Below are positions 41,877 through 51,145 of a stretch of 64,000 bases of DNA, in pieces (position 1 is the first letter of the stretch; the number at the start of each line of letters is the position of its first letter). The position numbers were made by a program, and so were the translations under genes. Below the pieces are notes generated by a model, which had not been told where the DNA came from, ran no database searches, and saw nothing but the letters and a program-made list of their open reading frames with translations. This DNA is from Blastococcus aggregatus (GTDB taxonomy: Bacteria > Actinomycetota > Actinomycetes > Mycobacteriales > Geodermatophilaceae). The stretch is from positions 1,054,001 to 1,118,000 of the forward strand of contig NZ_OBQI01000001.1 in NCBI RefSeq assembly GCF_900221005.1, in the 5' to 3' direction.

Positions 41877-44800
41877 GTGCGTTTCCGAGTCCTCGGTCCC
41901 CTCGAGGTCGCCGGTCCCGACGGCGAGCTCCTCGACGTGGGCGGGGCCAAGCCCCGGGCCCTGCTGACCCTGCTCCTGGCCGACGCCGGCCGCGTCGTCG
42001 GGATCGACCGGATCGTGAGCACGCTGTGGGGCGAGCACCCGCCGCCGACGGTCACCGGCACCCTGCAGGCCTACGTCTCGCACCTGCGCCGCGTCCTGGA
42101 ACCCGACCGGGGGCCGCGCGAGGCGCCGACGGTGCTGGTCACGCGGTCGCCGGGCTACCTGCTCATCGCCGAGGCCGCCGACCTGGACCTGCTGCGCTTC
42201 GCCGAGCTGGTCGAGGCCGGGGACCGCGCGGTGACCGACGGCGCCCCCGAGCGCGGCGTGGCCCTGCTGGACGAGGCGCTGGGGCTGTGGCGCGGCGAGC
42301 CGCTCGCCGAGCTGGGCGACCTCCCCGCCGCGGCGAGCGACCGGCTGCGGCTCACCGAGCTCCAGGTGCGTGCCCGCGAGCGGCGCTGCGACGCGCTGCT
42401 GGCGCTCGGCCGGCCCGAGGCCGCCGTCCCCGATCTGCAGCACCTGGTCGCCGAGCACCCGCTGCGCGAGCGGCTCTGGGCGCGGCTGGTCACCGCGCTG
42501 TACGCCGCCGACCGGCAGGCCGACGCCCTGGACGCCTGCCGCCGGTGCGCCGAGCTGCTGCGCGACGAGCTCGGCATCGACCCCGGGCCCGAGCTGCGCG
42601 ACCTGGAGCAGGCCGTGCTGCGCCAGGACCCACGGCTGCTGGAACGGCTCCCCCGCCCGGTCTTGCCGTCCGCACCCGCGCCGGCGCCGAGCACATCGGT
42701 CGACGCCCTGGTGGGCCGCCGCGCGGAGCTCGACCAGGTGCGCGCCGTCGCCGAGCAGGTCACCGGCGGCCGCGCGGCGGTCGTGGTCGTCGAGGGCGAG
42801 GCGGGCATCGGCAAGACCCGGCTGGCGGAGGCGGTCGCCGACGGCGCCCGGCTGCTGGGCTGGTCGGTCGCGTGGAGCCGGTGCGCCGACGACGCGGGCG
42901 CCCCGGCGCTGTGGCCGTGGACCCAGGTGCTCGAGCAGCTGGCGCAGCCGGAGCTCGACCCCGCCGGCGCCACCGCGGGCGACGACGCCGACGCCGCCCG
43001 GTTCCGGCTGTTCCAGGACCTGCGCACCCGGCTCACCGCGGCGGCGACCCGCCCGGTGCTCGTCGTCCTCGACGACCTGCAGGGCGCCGACACGACGTCG
43101 GTGGCGCTGCTCGGCCTGCTCGCCCGGCACCTCCCCCGCGCGCCGGTGCTGCTGATCGTCACCGCGCGCACCGTCGGCGAGCAGCTGCCCGAGGCCGTGG
43201 CCGAGTGCCTCGGCCGGCTGGCCCGCGAGCCGACCGCCACCTGCCTGCGGCTGCGCGGACTGGAGGCCGAGGACGTCGGCGCGCTGCTGGCCGCGCAGCT
43301 GGGCTCCCCCGGCGACCGGGCGCTGGCCACCGCGGTGCACGACCGCACCGGCGGCAATCCGTTCTTCGTCGTCGAGCTGTCCCGCTGGATGATCGGCGCG
43401 CACGACCGGCACCTGGACGACGTCCCGGTGCCGCCGTCGGTCGGGGAGGTGCTGCGCACCCGGCTCGCCCGGCTCCCCGAGTGCACCCGCGCGGTGCTGG
43501 AGCTGGCCGCCGTCGCGGGGCGCGAGGTCTCCCTGGACCTGCTCGAGGCGGCGGGCACCCCGGCCGAGGAGGCGCTGACCGCGATGGACTCCGCGGTCGC
43601 CGTGGGGCTGGTGGCCGCGGGCGCGCGGCCGTGGAGGTGGCGGTTCACGCACGCGCTCGTGCAGGAGGTGCTCGCCGGCGACCTGCCCGCGCTGCGGCGG
43701 GCGCGGCTGCACGCCCGCATCGGCGAGGCGCTGGAGCGGCGGATCGCCGGCTCCACCGACGACGGCCTGGTGGAGCGGCTCACCCACCACTTCGTCGGGG
43801 CGCTTCCGGTGGTCGGCCCCGGCCCCGCGCTGCTGTACCTGGCCGCGGCGGCCCGCGCGGCACGGGCCCGCCTGGCGCACGGCGAGGCCGCGGCGCACGG
43901 GCGGCAGGCGCTGGCGCTGCTCGACCCGCTGGCCCCCGACGCCGCCCGCACCCGGCACGACCTGCTCACCGCCCTGGGCAACGACCTGCTGCGCAGCGGG
44001 CAGCTGACCGAGGCGCGCGGCGTGGTGGCCGAGGCGATCGGGCTGGCCCGCCAGCTCGAGGACCGGGAGTGCCTGGCCGAGTCCGCGGCGGTCTGGGGCA
44101 GCGTGACGCTGTGGAACTGGCGGCCGCACGGGGTGGTCGACGCCGACATGGTGGGCGTCCTGGAGGACCTGCTCGCCACCCGTGGGGACGACGACGACCC
44201 GACGACGGCGCGGCTGCTGGGCACCCTGGGCGTCGAGCTCGCCTTCGGCCCCGACGACCGCGGCGTGCAGGCCGCGCAGCGGGCGGTCGAGATGGCGCGG
44301 CGGATCGGTGACCCCGAGCTGCTGGGCCGCACGCTCAACAACTTCTGCCTCGCGGTGTGGGGGCGCCCGGGTGCGGCGGAGCGGCGGCTGGCGGGCTTCG
44401 AGGAGGACCACGACGCGGCCCGGCGCATGGCGGTGTCGCTGAGCGGGCCGGAGGTGCGCCCGCACGTCCTCTGGCAGGCCGGCGGGCTGGCCTGGCTGCG
44501 CGGGAACGCGGCCCGCGCCGAGGAGCTGACCACCGAGGCCTACGAGCTGTTCCGGCGGGTGACGCCGCACGCGCGGCACGCCTACGCCGCCCACCAGTTC
44601 ACCCTGCGGCGAGCCGACCACCGGGAGGCCGCCGCGCTGCCGCTGCTCGTCGAGACCGGCGACGAGGGCAACCCCCTGCTCCAGGAGATGGCGGTGCTGG
44701 CCGCCGCCGAGTCCGGCGACGTCGCCGAGGCCCGCCGGCTGCGGGCCCGCTGGGGGCGCACCCTGGTGCGCGACTGGGCCAGCGACGTCGCCGTCTACCT

Positions 44801-45113
44801 GCAGGCGGAGAGCTCGCTGTGGCTGGGCGACGAGCCGGACTGGGCGGCGGCGGCGGAGTCGCTGCTGCCCTACCGCGGCCGGCAGGCGGTGCTCGGGACG
44901 CCGGCGCTCAGCCTGGGCGCCTACGACGAGCTGCTCGGCCGGATCGCCGAGCGACGCGGCGATGCCGACGGCGCCCGGCGCTGGTGGGCCGGCGCCCGTG
45001 AGCAGGGCGTGCTCATCGGCTCGCCGCACCAGGTGGCGCTGGCCGAGTCACACCTGTCCCGGGGTCAGGTCGCGATGCCGCCGTCCACCGGGATGATCGT
45101 GCCGGTCAGGTAG
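41877..45113 (+). CDS. BTAD-ATPase-TPR transcriptional regulator (AfsR/SARP-like)
   Basis: A 1078-residue regulator. Residues 1-95 are an OmpR-type winged helix (VLGPLEVAGPDGELLDVGGAKPRALLTLLLA, LQAYVSHLRRVLEP). Residues about 97-245 are the bacterial transcriptional activation domain (RFAELVEAGDRAVTDG..., ARLVTALYAADRQADALDACRR). An AAA/NTPase domain starts with Walker A EGEAGIGKT (about 307-315) and Walker B VLVVLDDLQGAD (about 395). The rest to about 1050 is TPR-like. It probably binds heptameric direct repeats near its own promoter. GTG at 41877 is the start of the conserved VRFRVLGPLEV. Its last 49 bases overlap the convergent SDR gene. Confidence 0.93.
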   Translation: MRFRVLGPLEVAGPDGELLDVGGAKPRALLTLLLADAGRVVGIDRIVSTLWGEHPPPTVTGTLQAYVSHLRRVLEPDRGPREAPTVLVTRSPGYLLIAEAADLDLLRFAELVEAGDRAVTDGAPERGVALLDEALGLWRGEPLAELGDLPAAASDRLRLTELQVRARERRCDALLALGRPEAAVPDLQHLVAEHPLRERLWARLVTALYAADRQADALDACRRCAELLRDELGIDPGPELRDLEQAVLRQDPRLLERLPRPVLPSAPAPAPSTSVDALVGRRAELDQVRAVAEQVTGGRAAVVVVEGEAGIGKTRLAEAVADGARLLGWSVAWSRCADDAGAPALWPWTQVLEQLAQPELDPAGATAGDDADAARFRLFQDLRTRLTAAATRPVLVVLDDLQGADTTSVALLGLLARHLPRAPVLLIVTARTVGEQLPEAVAECLGRLAREPTATCLRLRGLEAEDVGALLAAQLGSPGDRALATAVHDRTGGNPFFVVELSRWMIGAHDRHLDDVPVPPSVGEVLRTRLARLPECTRAVLELAAVAGREVSLDLLEAAGTPAEEALTAMDSAVAVGLVAAGARPWRWRFTHALVQEVLAGDLPALRRARLHARIGEALERRIAGSTDDGLVERLTHHFVGALPVVGPGPALLYLAAAARAARARLAHGEAAAHGRQALALLDPLAPDAARTRHDLLTALGNDLLRSGQLTEARGVVAEAIGLARQLEDRECLAESAAVWGSVTLWNWRPHGVVDADMVGVLEDLLATRGDDDDPTTARLLGTLGVELAFGPDDRGVQAAQRAVEMARRIGDPELLGRTLNNFCLAVWGRPGAAERRLAGFEEDHDAARRMAVSLSGPEVRPHVLWQAGGLAWLRGNAARAEELTTEAYELFRRVTPHARHAYAAHQFTLRRADHREAAALPLLVETGDEGNPLLQEMAVLAAAESGDVAEARRLRARWGRTLVRDWASDVAVYLQAESSLWLGDEPDWAAAAESLLPYRGRQAVLGTPALSLGAYDELLGRIAERRGDADGARRWWAGAREQGVLIGSPHQVALAESHLSRGQVAMPPSTGMIVPVR

Positions 45114-45826
45114 GAGCCGGCCCGCGAGCTCAGGAAGACGGCAATCCCGGCCATGTCGTCGGGGCGCCCGATCCGGCCCAGCGGCACCCGCTTGGCCATC
45201 TCGTCGCCGGCGGCGGCCAGCGTGGCGGCCATCATCTTGGACTCGAACGGCCCGGGGGCGACGGCGTTGACCGTGATGTGCCGCGGCGCGAGCTCCTTGG
45301 ACAGGTTGCGGGTCAGCTGGTGCACCGCGGCCTTGGACGTCGAGTACGAGTACGTGCGCGCCGCGGAGGGCTGCAGGCCGGCGATGCTGCCGATGTTGAT
45401 GACGCGGGCCGGGTCCTCGTGCGAGGCCCCCTTCTCCAGCAGCGGCAGGAACGCCCGGGTGACGAAGAACGGCGCCTTGAGGTTCAGGTCGAGGACCTTG
45501 TCCCAGGCCGACTCGGGGAACTTCTCCAGGTCCTCGCCCCACGTGGCGCCGGCGTTGTTGACCAGGATGTGCACCTGCTCCTCGCGCTTGCCGACCTCCT
45601 CGGCCAGCCGGATGCACTCGGCCTCCTGGGAGACGTCGGCCGGGATGGAGACGACGGTGCCGAACTCGGACAGCTCGGCGACGGCGGCGTCGCCGGCGTC
45701 GGCCTTGCGCGAGCTGATGTAGACGCGCGCACCGGCCTGGAGGAAGCCGCGGGCGATCATCATGCCGATGCCGCGGGTCCCCCCGGTCACCACAGCCACC
45801 TTGCCGGTCAGGTCGAACAGGTCCAC
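45065..45826 (-). CDS. short-chain dehydrogenase/reductase
   Basis: A 253-residue classical SDR. The cofactor loop is [17 protein letters not shown] (TGxxxGIG at about 13-20), followed by NNAG in [12 protein letters not shown]. Ser of the catalytic triad is in [10 protein letters not shown], and YxxxK is [10 protein letters not shown]. The C-terminus [14 protein letters not shown] is complete. Arg after the glycine loop region (ISSRKAD) suggests NADP(H). The substrate is unknown. GTG at 45826 has GGAGGT upstream. Its final 49 bases overlap the end of the convergent BTAD gene, so the two stop codons lie inside each other's reading frames. Confidence 0.93.
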   Translation of the reverse strand: MDLFDLTGKVAVVTGGTRGIGMMIARGFLQAGARVYISSRKADAGDAAVAELSEFGTVVSIPADVSQEAECIRLAEEVGKREEQVHILVNNAGATWGEDLEKFPESAWDKVLDLNLKAPFFVTRAFLPLLEKGASHEDPARVINIGSIAGLQPSAARTYSYSTSKAAVHQLTRNLSKELAPRHITVNAVAPGPFESKMMAATLAAAGDEMAKRVPLGRIGRPDDMAGIAVFLSSRAGSYLTGTIIPVDGGIAT

Positions 45827-45944
45827 GCCGCACCTCCGTCGTCGGGCTCCCGGCTGCGCTGCCGGCCCGCCCCGCACCCTAGCCAGACCGCCCGCGCGGC
45901 CTGCCGCGAGCGCCGGACGCCGGGCGCTGTGCCAGCCTCGGGGC

Positions 45945-47177
45945 ATGACCCCGTCCCCGGCCCTGGGCGCGACCAGCGAGGTGGGCGCGCTGCAGACGGT
46001 CCTGCTGCACCGGCCCGGCAACGAGCTGCGGCGGCTGACCCCGCGCAACAACGACCAGCTGCTGTTCGACGGCGTCCCGTGGGTGGACCGCGCGCAGGAC
46101 GAGCACGACGCCTTCGCCGCGGCGCTCACCGAGCGCGGCGTCGAGGTGCTCCACCTGGACGCGCTGCTGACCGACGTCCTCTCGTTCCCGTCGGCGCGGG
46201 CGGAGCTGATCGGCGCCGCCGTCGACGACCCGCGGCTGGGCGCCTCGCTGCAGCGTGCCGCCACCCGCCACCTGGCCTGGCTCGCCCCCGACGAGCTCGC
46301 CGCCACCCTGATCGGGGGCCTGGCGCACGACGAGCTGCGCGGCGGCCGCGGGCTGGCCTACGAGGTGATGGACCGCTCGGACTTCGTCGTCCCGCCGCTG
46401 CCGAACCTGCTGTTCACCCGGGACTCCTCGGTGTGGATCGGCGACGAGGTCGCGGTCACCTCGCTGGCCATGCCGGCCCGGCACCGGGAGAGCACGATCA
46501 CCGCGGCGGTCTACACCCATCACCCGTGGTTCGCCGGCAGCGAGCAGCTCTACGGCGCGGACCTCGAGCACCTCGAGGGCGGCGACGTCCTGCTGCTGGC
46601 ACCGGGCGTGCTGGCCGTCGGGGTCGGCGAGCGGACGACGCCCGGTGGGGCCGAGCGGCTCGCGCGGCGGCTGTTCGCCCGGGGGCTGGCGCACACGGTG
46701 CTGGTCGTCCCGATCGCGCAGCAGCGGGCCACGATGCACCTGGACACCATCGCCACGATGGTCGACGTCGACGCGATGGTCATGTACCCGGCGATGGCCG
46801 ACTCGCTGCGGGCCTGGACGGTCACCGCCCCCGACGGCGTGGCGGACGACGCCGACCCGGTCGAGCTGTCGGTGACCGGTCCCCGGCCGTTCGTCGAGGC
46901 CGCCGCCGAGGCGATGGGCATCGACAAGCTGCGGGTGATCGACACCGGGCTGGACCCGGTCACCGCCGAGCGCGAGCAGTGGGACGACGGCAACAACACC
47001 CTCGCGCTGGCGCCCCGGCTGGCGGTCGCCTACGAGCGGAACACCGTCACCAACGCCGCGCTGGAGGCCGCCGGCATCGAGGTTGTCCGGATCGCGGGCT
47101 CGGAACTGGGCAGCGGGCGCGGCGGCCCGCGGTGCATGTCCTGCCCCGTGGCCCGGGCCCCGCTGCCTCCCCGCTGA
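45945..47177 (+). CDS. arcA: arginine deiminase
   Basis: A 410-residue enzyme that hydrolyses arginine to citrulline and ammonia. The active-site elements are [10 protein letters not shown] with the catalytic Glu and Asp, the His in [13 protein letters not shown], and the nucleophile Cys397 in GGPRCMSCP, with the family's preceding glycine-rich loop [18 protein letters not shown] contacts substrate. The length is normal for ArcA. No arcB, arcC or arcD lies beside it, so it may serve arginine catabolism or acid and ammonia balance alone. The start is ATG at 45945; no good Shine-Dalgarno is visible. Confidence 0.95.
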   Translation: MTPSPALGATSEVGALQTVLLHRPGNELRRLTPRNNDQLLFDGVPWVDRAQDEHDAFAAALTERGVEVLHLDALLTDVLSFPSARAELIGAAVDDPRLGASLQRAATRHLAWLAPDELAATLIGGLAHDELRGGRGLAYEVMDRSDFVVPPLPNLLFTRDSSVWIGDEVAVTSLAMPARHRESTITAAVYTHHPWFAGSEQLYGADLEHLEGGDVLLLAPGVLAVGVGERTTPGGAERLARRLFARGLAHTVLVVPIAQQRATMHLDTIATMVDVDAMVMYPAMADSLRAWTVTAPDGVADDADPVELSVTGPRPFVEAAAEAMGIDKLRVIDTGLDPVTAEREQWDDGNNTLALAPRLAVAYERNTVTNAALEAAGIEVVRIAGSELGSGRGGPRCMSCPVARAPLPPR

Positions 47178-47187
47178 CAGTGGTCCC

Positions 47188-47293
47188 GCGGACAGTCGGG
47201 CTCTGCCCCGCCTGACGGGGCAGAGGCCGAGCAGGCACGGCCCCGTTCCCTCGGACTCTGCCCAGCCCTGGTGGGCAGAGCCCGACTGTCCGC
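47188..47293. terminator. double hairpin in a long inverted repeat (family D)
   Basis: Two 21-base arms (47188-47208 and 47273-47293) are perfect inverted copies. Each arm also folds on its own: CTCTGCCCC/GGGGCAGAG (47201-47225) and CTCTGCCC/GGGCAGAG (47256-47280). It lies between arcA and the M20 peptidase gene, both on the plus strand, and probably ends arcA transcription. Confidence 0.65.
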
Positions 47294-47352
47294 ACCACTA
47301 CGCTGCGACCTCCCCAGGCCACCGAGGGTGGCCCCGGATCCGAGGAGCCGGC

Positions 47353-48798
47353 ATGCGCCGTCCCACCGCCCTCGCCGGCACGGCGGCCCTGGCCGCCGCC
47401 GTCGGCGCCACCGCGCGACGGGTGTCCCGGTTCCGCCCGGCGGGCACCGCGGTCGAGCCCGCCGACCTCGCCGGTCTGGACGCCGACGGCGCCGCCGGGC
47501 GGCTCGCCGAGCTCATCCGCATCCCCACCGTCTCCTCCCGCGGCCGGTCGGAGATCGACCAGGAGGCGTTCGCCCGCTTCCGCACCCGGCTGACCGAGCT
47601 CTACCCCCGGACGCACGCCGCCCTGGAGCGCGAGCAGCTGGGCGACGGCGCCCTGCTCTACCGCTGGCGCGGGCGCACCGACGAGCCGCCGCTGGTGCTC
47701 ATGGCGCACTACGACGTCGTCCCGGTGGAGGGCCAGGACTGGAGCCGCGACCCGTTCGCCGGGCTGATCGAGGACGGCGTCGTGCACGGCCGCGGCGCGA
47801 TCGACGACAAGGGCTACCTGGTCGCGATCCTCGAGGCCGTCGAGGCGCTGGTCACCGAGGGCTTCACGCCCCGGCGCGACGTCTGGCTCTCCTTCGGCAA
47901 CGACGAGGAGGTGACCGGGGTCGGGGCGCAGCTCGCCGTCGCGGCCTTCACCGAGCGCGGCATCCGCCCGTGGGCCGTGCTCGACGAGGGCGGCGCCGTC
48001 GTGACCGGCATGTTCCCCGGGGTGCCGGGACAGGTCGCGGTGGTCGGGCTGGCCGAGAAGGGCCGGCTCGACGTCGAGCTCGTGACCACCGACGCGGGCG
48101 GGCACGCGTCGTCGCCGCTGCCCGGTGGGGCGCCGGCGCGGCTGGCGAAGGCGATCACCGCCCTGGACGAGCATCCGTTCCCCGCCCGGATGAACGACGT
48201 CGTCCTCGGCATGGTGGACGCCGCGGGCCGGCACGCGCCCGGGCCGCTCCGGGCCGTGTTCGCGCACGCCGACGTCCTGGGCCCGGTGCTCGCGCGGGTG
48301 CTGGCCCGCGCGGGACGGGAGGCCAACGCCCTGGTCCGGACCACGGTGGCGGTGACCCGGCTCGAGGGCAGCAAGGCGACGAACGTGCTGGCCACCACGG
48401 CCAAGGCGAACCTCAACATCCGGATCGCCCTCGGCGAGACGGTCGCCTCGACGGTGGAGCGGCTGCGGCAGGTGATCGGCGACCCGACGGTGGAGCTGCG
48501 CGTGCTCGCCGGGGGCGCCGACCCCTCACCGGTCTCGCGGGCCGACAACGAGGCGTACGCGACGGTCGCCGCGGCCGCGAAGGCCGCCTATCCCGACGCC
48601 GTCGTCGCGCCGTACCTCATGGTGCAGGCCAGCGACTCGCGGCACTTCGCCGAGATCTGCGACAGCGTCTACCGGTTCATGCCGTTCGACGTCACCCGCG
48701 AGGAACTGGCCGCGCTGCACGCCGCCGACGAGCGGATCTCGATCGCGGCGCTGCACCGCGGCGCCGGCTTCGTCCGGCACCTGCTCCGCACCGTCTGA
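47353..48798 (+). CDS. M20 family metallopeptidase
   Basis: A 481-residue di-zinc peptidase. The metal ligands are His in VLMAHYDVVP (about 117), the bridging Asp in RGAIDDKGY (about 150), Glu-Glu in FGNDEEVTG, and a later His in ASDSRHFAEI. The dimerisation domain lies between about 225 and 350. The N-terminal stretch ALAGTAALAAAVGATARRV resembles a weak membrane anchor or signal, so it may be exported; this is uncertain. It would trim dipeptides or acylated amino acids. ATG at 47353 follows GAGGAGC. It converges with the SEC-C gene across two family-A hairpins. Confidence 0.92.
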   Translation: MRRPTALAGTAALAAAVGATARRVSRFRPAGTAVEPADLAGLDADGAAGRLAELIRIPTVSSRGRSEIDQEAFARFRTRLTELYPRTHAALEREQLGDGALLYRWRGRTDEPPLVLMAHYDVVPVEGQDWSRDPFAGLIEDGVVHGRGAIDDKGYLVAILEAVEALVTEGFTPRRDVWLSFGNDEEVTGVGAQLAVAAFTERGIRPWAVLDEGGAVVTGMFPGVPGQVAVVGLAEKGRLDVELVTTDAGGHASSPLPGGAPARLAKAITALDEHPFPARMNDVVLGMVDAAGRHAPGPLRAVFAHADVLGPVLARVLARAGREANALVRTTVAVTRLEGSKATNVLATTAKANLNIRIALGETVASTVERLRQVIGDPTVELRVLAGGADPSPVSRADNEAYATVAAAAKAAYPDAVVAPYLMVQASDSRHFAEICDSVYRFMPFDVTREELAALHAADERISIAALHRGAGFVRHLLRTV

Positions 48799-48799
48799 C

Positions 48800-48855
48800 G
48801 GACTTTCTGCACCGGAAGTCCGCACCCGTCGGCGGACTTCCGGTGCAGAAAGTCC
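48800..48855. terminator. inverted pair of family-A hairpins (copy 3)
   Basis: Two 24-base perfect inverted arms (48800-48823 and 48832-48855), eight bases apart, each contain a family-A hairpin (ACTTTC-TGCACC-GGAAGT and its complement). It fills the gap between the convergent M20 and SEC-C genes. Confidence 0.75.
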
Positions 48856-48865
48856 CCCGACGGCG

Positions 48866-49798
48866 TCAGCGGATGGTGATCTGCCGGGAGAGCAGGCCGG
48901 CGCGGGCGCGCCGCTCGTCGGCGTTCAGCGGCTCGGTGACCGCCAGCGCCTCCTCGAGGCGGGTCTGCCACTGGGTGGCCGGCTCGATCCACTCCTCGGC
49001 GGAGGTGTCGGCGGGCAGGTCCCACACCGGCACGACCAGGCCGTGCGCCCGGAACGCGCCGGCGTAGCGGGTGCCCTCGCCCAGCAGCATCGGCTCGCCG
49101 GCCGCCCGCAGTCGGGCCAGCGCGTCGAGCAGCTTCTCCTCCGGCTCGGGACGGACCCAGCGCAGGTGCGCGCGCTCGTCCGTGGGGCGCACCCAGTAGG
49201 CCGCGTCCAGACCGGCCAGCCGCACGGTCGGCAGGATCGCCTCGTTGGCGTGCTCCAGGCCGGCCTGCACCGCCGGGTTGGGGTCGGTGCCCTCCAGCCA
49301 GAAGCCGAAGTCGTCCCGCACGGTCACCTCGAAGGGCGCGGAGGTGTCGAGCAGCTCCTGCAGCCGGGGGCCCGCCGAGCCCGCGCCGCCGATCGGGCCC
49401 GGGTCCACCGGCGCGCCGGCCGGCGCCTCGAGCGCGGCGGCCAGCGCGGTGCCGAGGTCGCGGCTCACGTCGTCCGAGGAGCTCTGCAGCTGGACGCCGA
49501 GCATGATCTCGCCGTTCGCCCGCACCAGGGCGGGGGCGCCGCCGGGCAGGATGCTGGCGAGGGTGACCTCACGGCCGTCCGTGGTCTTGAGCACGGCCGT
49601 CGCGGCCGGCACCAGCTCGCGCAGCGCGACCCAGTCGGCCTCGCCGGGCAGCCCCTCGAAGGAGCGGATCACCGGCGGCGCGTAGCCCGAGCCGTGGCAG
49701 TGCTTGTAACGACGGCCGGAGCCGCAGGGGCACGGCGCCTTCGGGTTGACGCCCTCCGGCGCGGCGGCGGGGGCGGCGGAGCGCTTGCGGGAAGCCAT
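48866..49798 (-). CDS. SEC-C motif protein, DUF5926-like
   Basis: A 310-residue protein. After a Lys/Arg/Ala-rich N-terminus, residues about 20-38 form a SEC-C zinc motif, APCPCGSGRRYKHCHG (CxC...HC), which in SecA binds zinc and ribosomes or SecB. The remaining 270 residues form an uncharacterised actinobacterial domain (DUF5926-like) with VTVRDDFGFWLEG, YWVRPTDERAHLRWVRPEPEEKLLDALARL and VPVWDLPADTSAEEWIEP. Its function is unknown. ATG at 49798 has a TACGCT box six bases upstream and is probably leaderless. It is divergent from a P450 gene. Confidence 0.88.
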   Translation of the reverse strand: MASRKRSAAPAAAPEGVNPKAPCPCGSGRRYKHCHGSGYAPPVIRSFEGLPGEADWVALRELVPAATAVLKTTDGREVTLASILPGGAPALVRANGEIMLGVQLQSSSDDVSRDLGTALAAALEAPAGAPVDPGPIGGAGSAGPRLQELLDTSAPFEVTVRDDFGFWLEGTDPNPAVQAGLEHANEAILPTVRLAGLDAAYWVRPTDERAHLRWVRPEPEEKLLDALARLRAAGEPMLLGEGTRYAGAFRAHGLVVPVWDLPADTSAEEWIEPATQWQTRLEEALAVTEPLNADERRARAGLLSRQITIR

Positions 49799-49804
49799 GC
49801 GGCC

Positions 49805-49810
49805 AGCGTA
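49805..49810 (-). promoter_or_regulatory. -10 box, probable leaderless promoter of the SEC-C gene
   Basis: TACGCT on the minus strand ends six bases before the ATG at 49798. Confidence 0.5.
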
Positions 49811-49858
49811 GGTGCGCCTCCCCGCGAGGGTGTGACGGGCGTCGTTGCCCGGCTTTCC

Positions 49859-49864
49859 TAGGCT
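49859..49864 (+). promoter_or_regulatory. -10 box, probable leaderless promoter of the P450 gene
   Basis: TAGGCT ends seven bases before the GTG at 49872, supporting that start over the longer frame from 49845. Confidence 0.5.
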
Positions 49865-49871
49865 CGCGGTC

Positions 49872-51071
49872 GTGACCTCCGCACCACTCGACCTCACCGA
49901 TCCCGCCGTCGTCGCCGACCCCTACCCGTCGTTCGCGCGGGCACGGGCGCAGGCTCCGGTGCAGTGGCACGAGGAGATGGGGCTGTGGCTGGCCTTCACG
50001 CACGCCGAGTCCAACGCGGTGCTGCGCGACCGGCGGCTGGGCCGGATCTGGCGCGACAAGGCGCCGGCGGAGCGGTTCGAGAGCTTCAACCTGATCCACC
50101 GCAACGCGATCCTGGAGATGGAGCCGCCGGAGCACACCCGGCTGCGCCGGCTGATCAGCTCGGCGTTCGCCCGCGGGCACGTCGAGCGGCTGCGGCCGTG
50201 GGTCGAGGAGCTCGCGCGGTCCCTGGTCGACGAGCTGGTCGAGCGCTCGGGCGGCTCGGAGCCGGTCGACCTGCTGGCCGGCATGGCCGAGCAGCTGCCG
50301 GTCGCCGTCATCGCCGAGCTGCTGGGCGTGCCCGAGGCCGACCGCCCGCTGCTGCGCCCCTGGTCCAACGCGATCGTGAAGATGTACGAGTACGGGCGGA
50401 CGACGGAGATCGAGGACTCCGCCGAGCGCGCCGCCGACGAGTTCGTCGCCTACCTGCGGGAGCTGGCCGCCGAGCGGCGGAAGCACCTCGGCGAGGACCT
50501 GGTCAGCCACCTGGTGTCCATGCGCGACGCCGACGGCGACCGGCTCACCGAGGACGAGCTGGTCACCACCTGCATCCTGCTGCTCAACGCCGGCCACGAG
50601 GCGACCGTGAACGTGAGCGGCAACGGCACCCTGGCGCTGCTCCAGCACCCCGAGCAGCTCCAGCGGTTGCGCGCGGACCGCACCCTGCTGCCGACGGCGA
50701 TCGAGGAGTTCATGCGCTACGACTCCCCGCTCCAGCTGTTCGAGCGCACCGCCACCGAGGACGTCGAGATCGGCGGCATCACCGTCGAGCGCGGCCAGAA
50801 GATCGCCGCGCTGCTCGGGGCGGCCAACCGCGACCCCGCCGTCTTCACCGAGCCGGACACCTTCGACGTCGGCCGCACCGACAACGGGCACATCACCTTC
50901 GGCGCCGGAGTGCACTTCTGCATCGGTGCGCCGCTGGCCCGCGTCGAGCTGCAGGCCTCGTTCGGCGCGCTGCTGGACCGGACGACGACGTTCGAGCTGG
51001 GCGGCGAGCCGGAGCGCCGTCCCGAGTTCGTCATCCGCGGCCTGCAGACGCTGCCCGTCGTCCTCGGCTGA
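49872..51071 (+). CDS. cytochrome P450
   Basis: A 399-residue soluble bacterial P450. The heme loop HITFGAGVHFCIGAPLARVE places the axial thiolate at Cys350. The ExxR of the K helix is in IEEFMRYDSP. The I-helix oxygen-activating stretch LLLNAGHEATVN has AGHEA in place of the common AGxET. An N-terminal PYPSFARARAQAPVQWHEE is typical of CYP107/CYP105-like enzymes. It should hydroxylate or epoxidise a small molecule using a ferredoxin partner, which is not adjacent. GTG at 49872 is preferred because of its -10 box. It is divergent from the SEC-C gene. Confidence 0.94.
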   Translation: MTSAPLDLTDPAVVADPYPSFARARAQAPVQWHEEMGLWLAFTHAESNAVLRDRRLGRIWRDKAPAERFESFNLIHRNAILEMEPPEHTRLRRLISSAFARGHVERLRPWVEELARSLVDELVERSGGSEPVDLLAGMAEQLPVAVIAELLGVPEADRPLLRPWSNAIVKMYEYGRTTEIEDSAERAADEFVAYLRELAAERRKHLGEDLVSHLVSMRDADGDRLTEDELVTTCILLLNAGHEATVNVSGNGTLALLQHPEQLQRLRADRTLLPTAIEEFMRYDSPLQLFERTATEDVEIGGITVERGQKIAALLGAANRDPAVFTEPDTFDVGRTDNGHITFGAGVHFCIGAPLARVELQASFGALLDRTTTFELGGEPERRPEFVIRGLQTLPVVLG

Positions 51072-51145
51072 CGCGGTCCGGCGCGACATTGTGACGCGCA
51101 GCCGCATGGGCTAAAGGCGGGGGGCAGGGGTGCCGATGCGCCAGC

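Noticed and set aside
40242..45029. A 1595-codon open frame on the minus strand across the BBE-type oxidase and the BTAD gene
   Set aside because: Only its last 481 codons (from ATG 41687) form the flavoprotein. The rest is antisense to the BTAD gene and is low-complexity Arg/Gly/Val sequence, the usual shadow in very GC-rich DNA.
45945..47177. A complete arginine deiminase pathway
   Set aside because: Only the deiminase gene is present; the neighbours are an SDR and an M20 peptidase, with no arcB, arcC or arcD.
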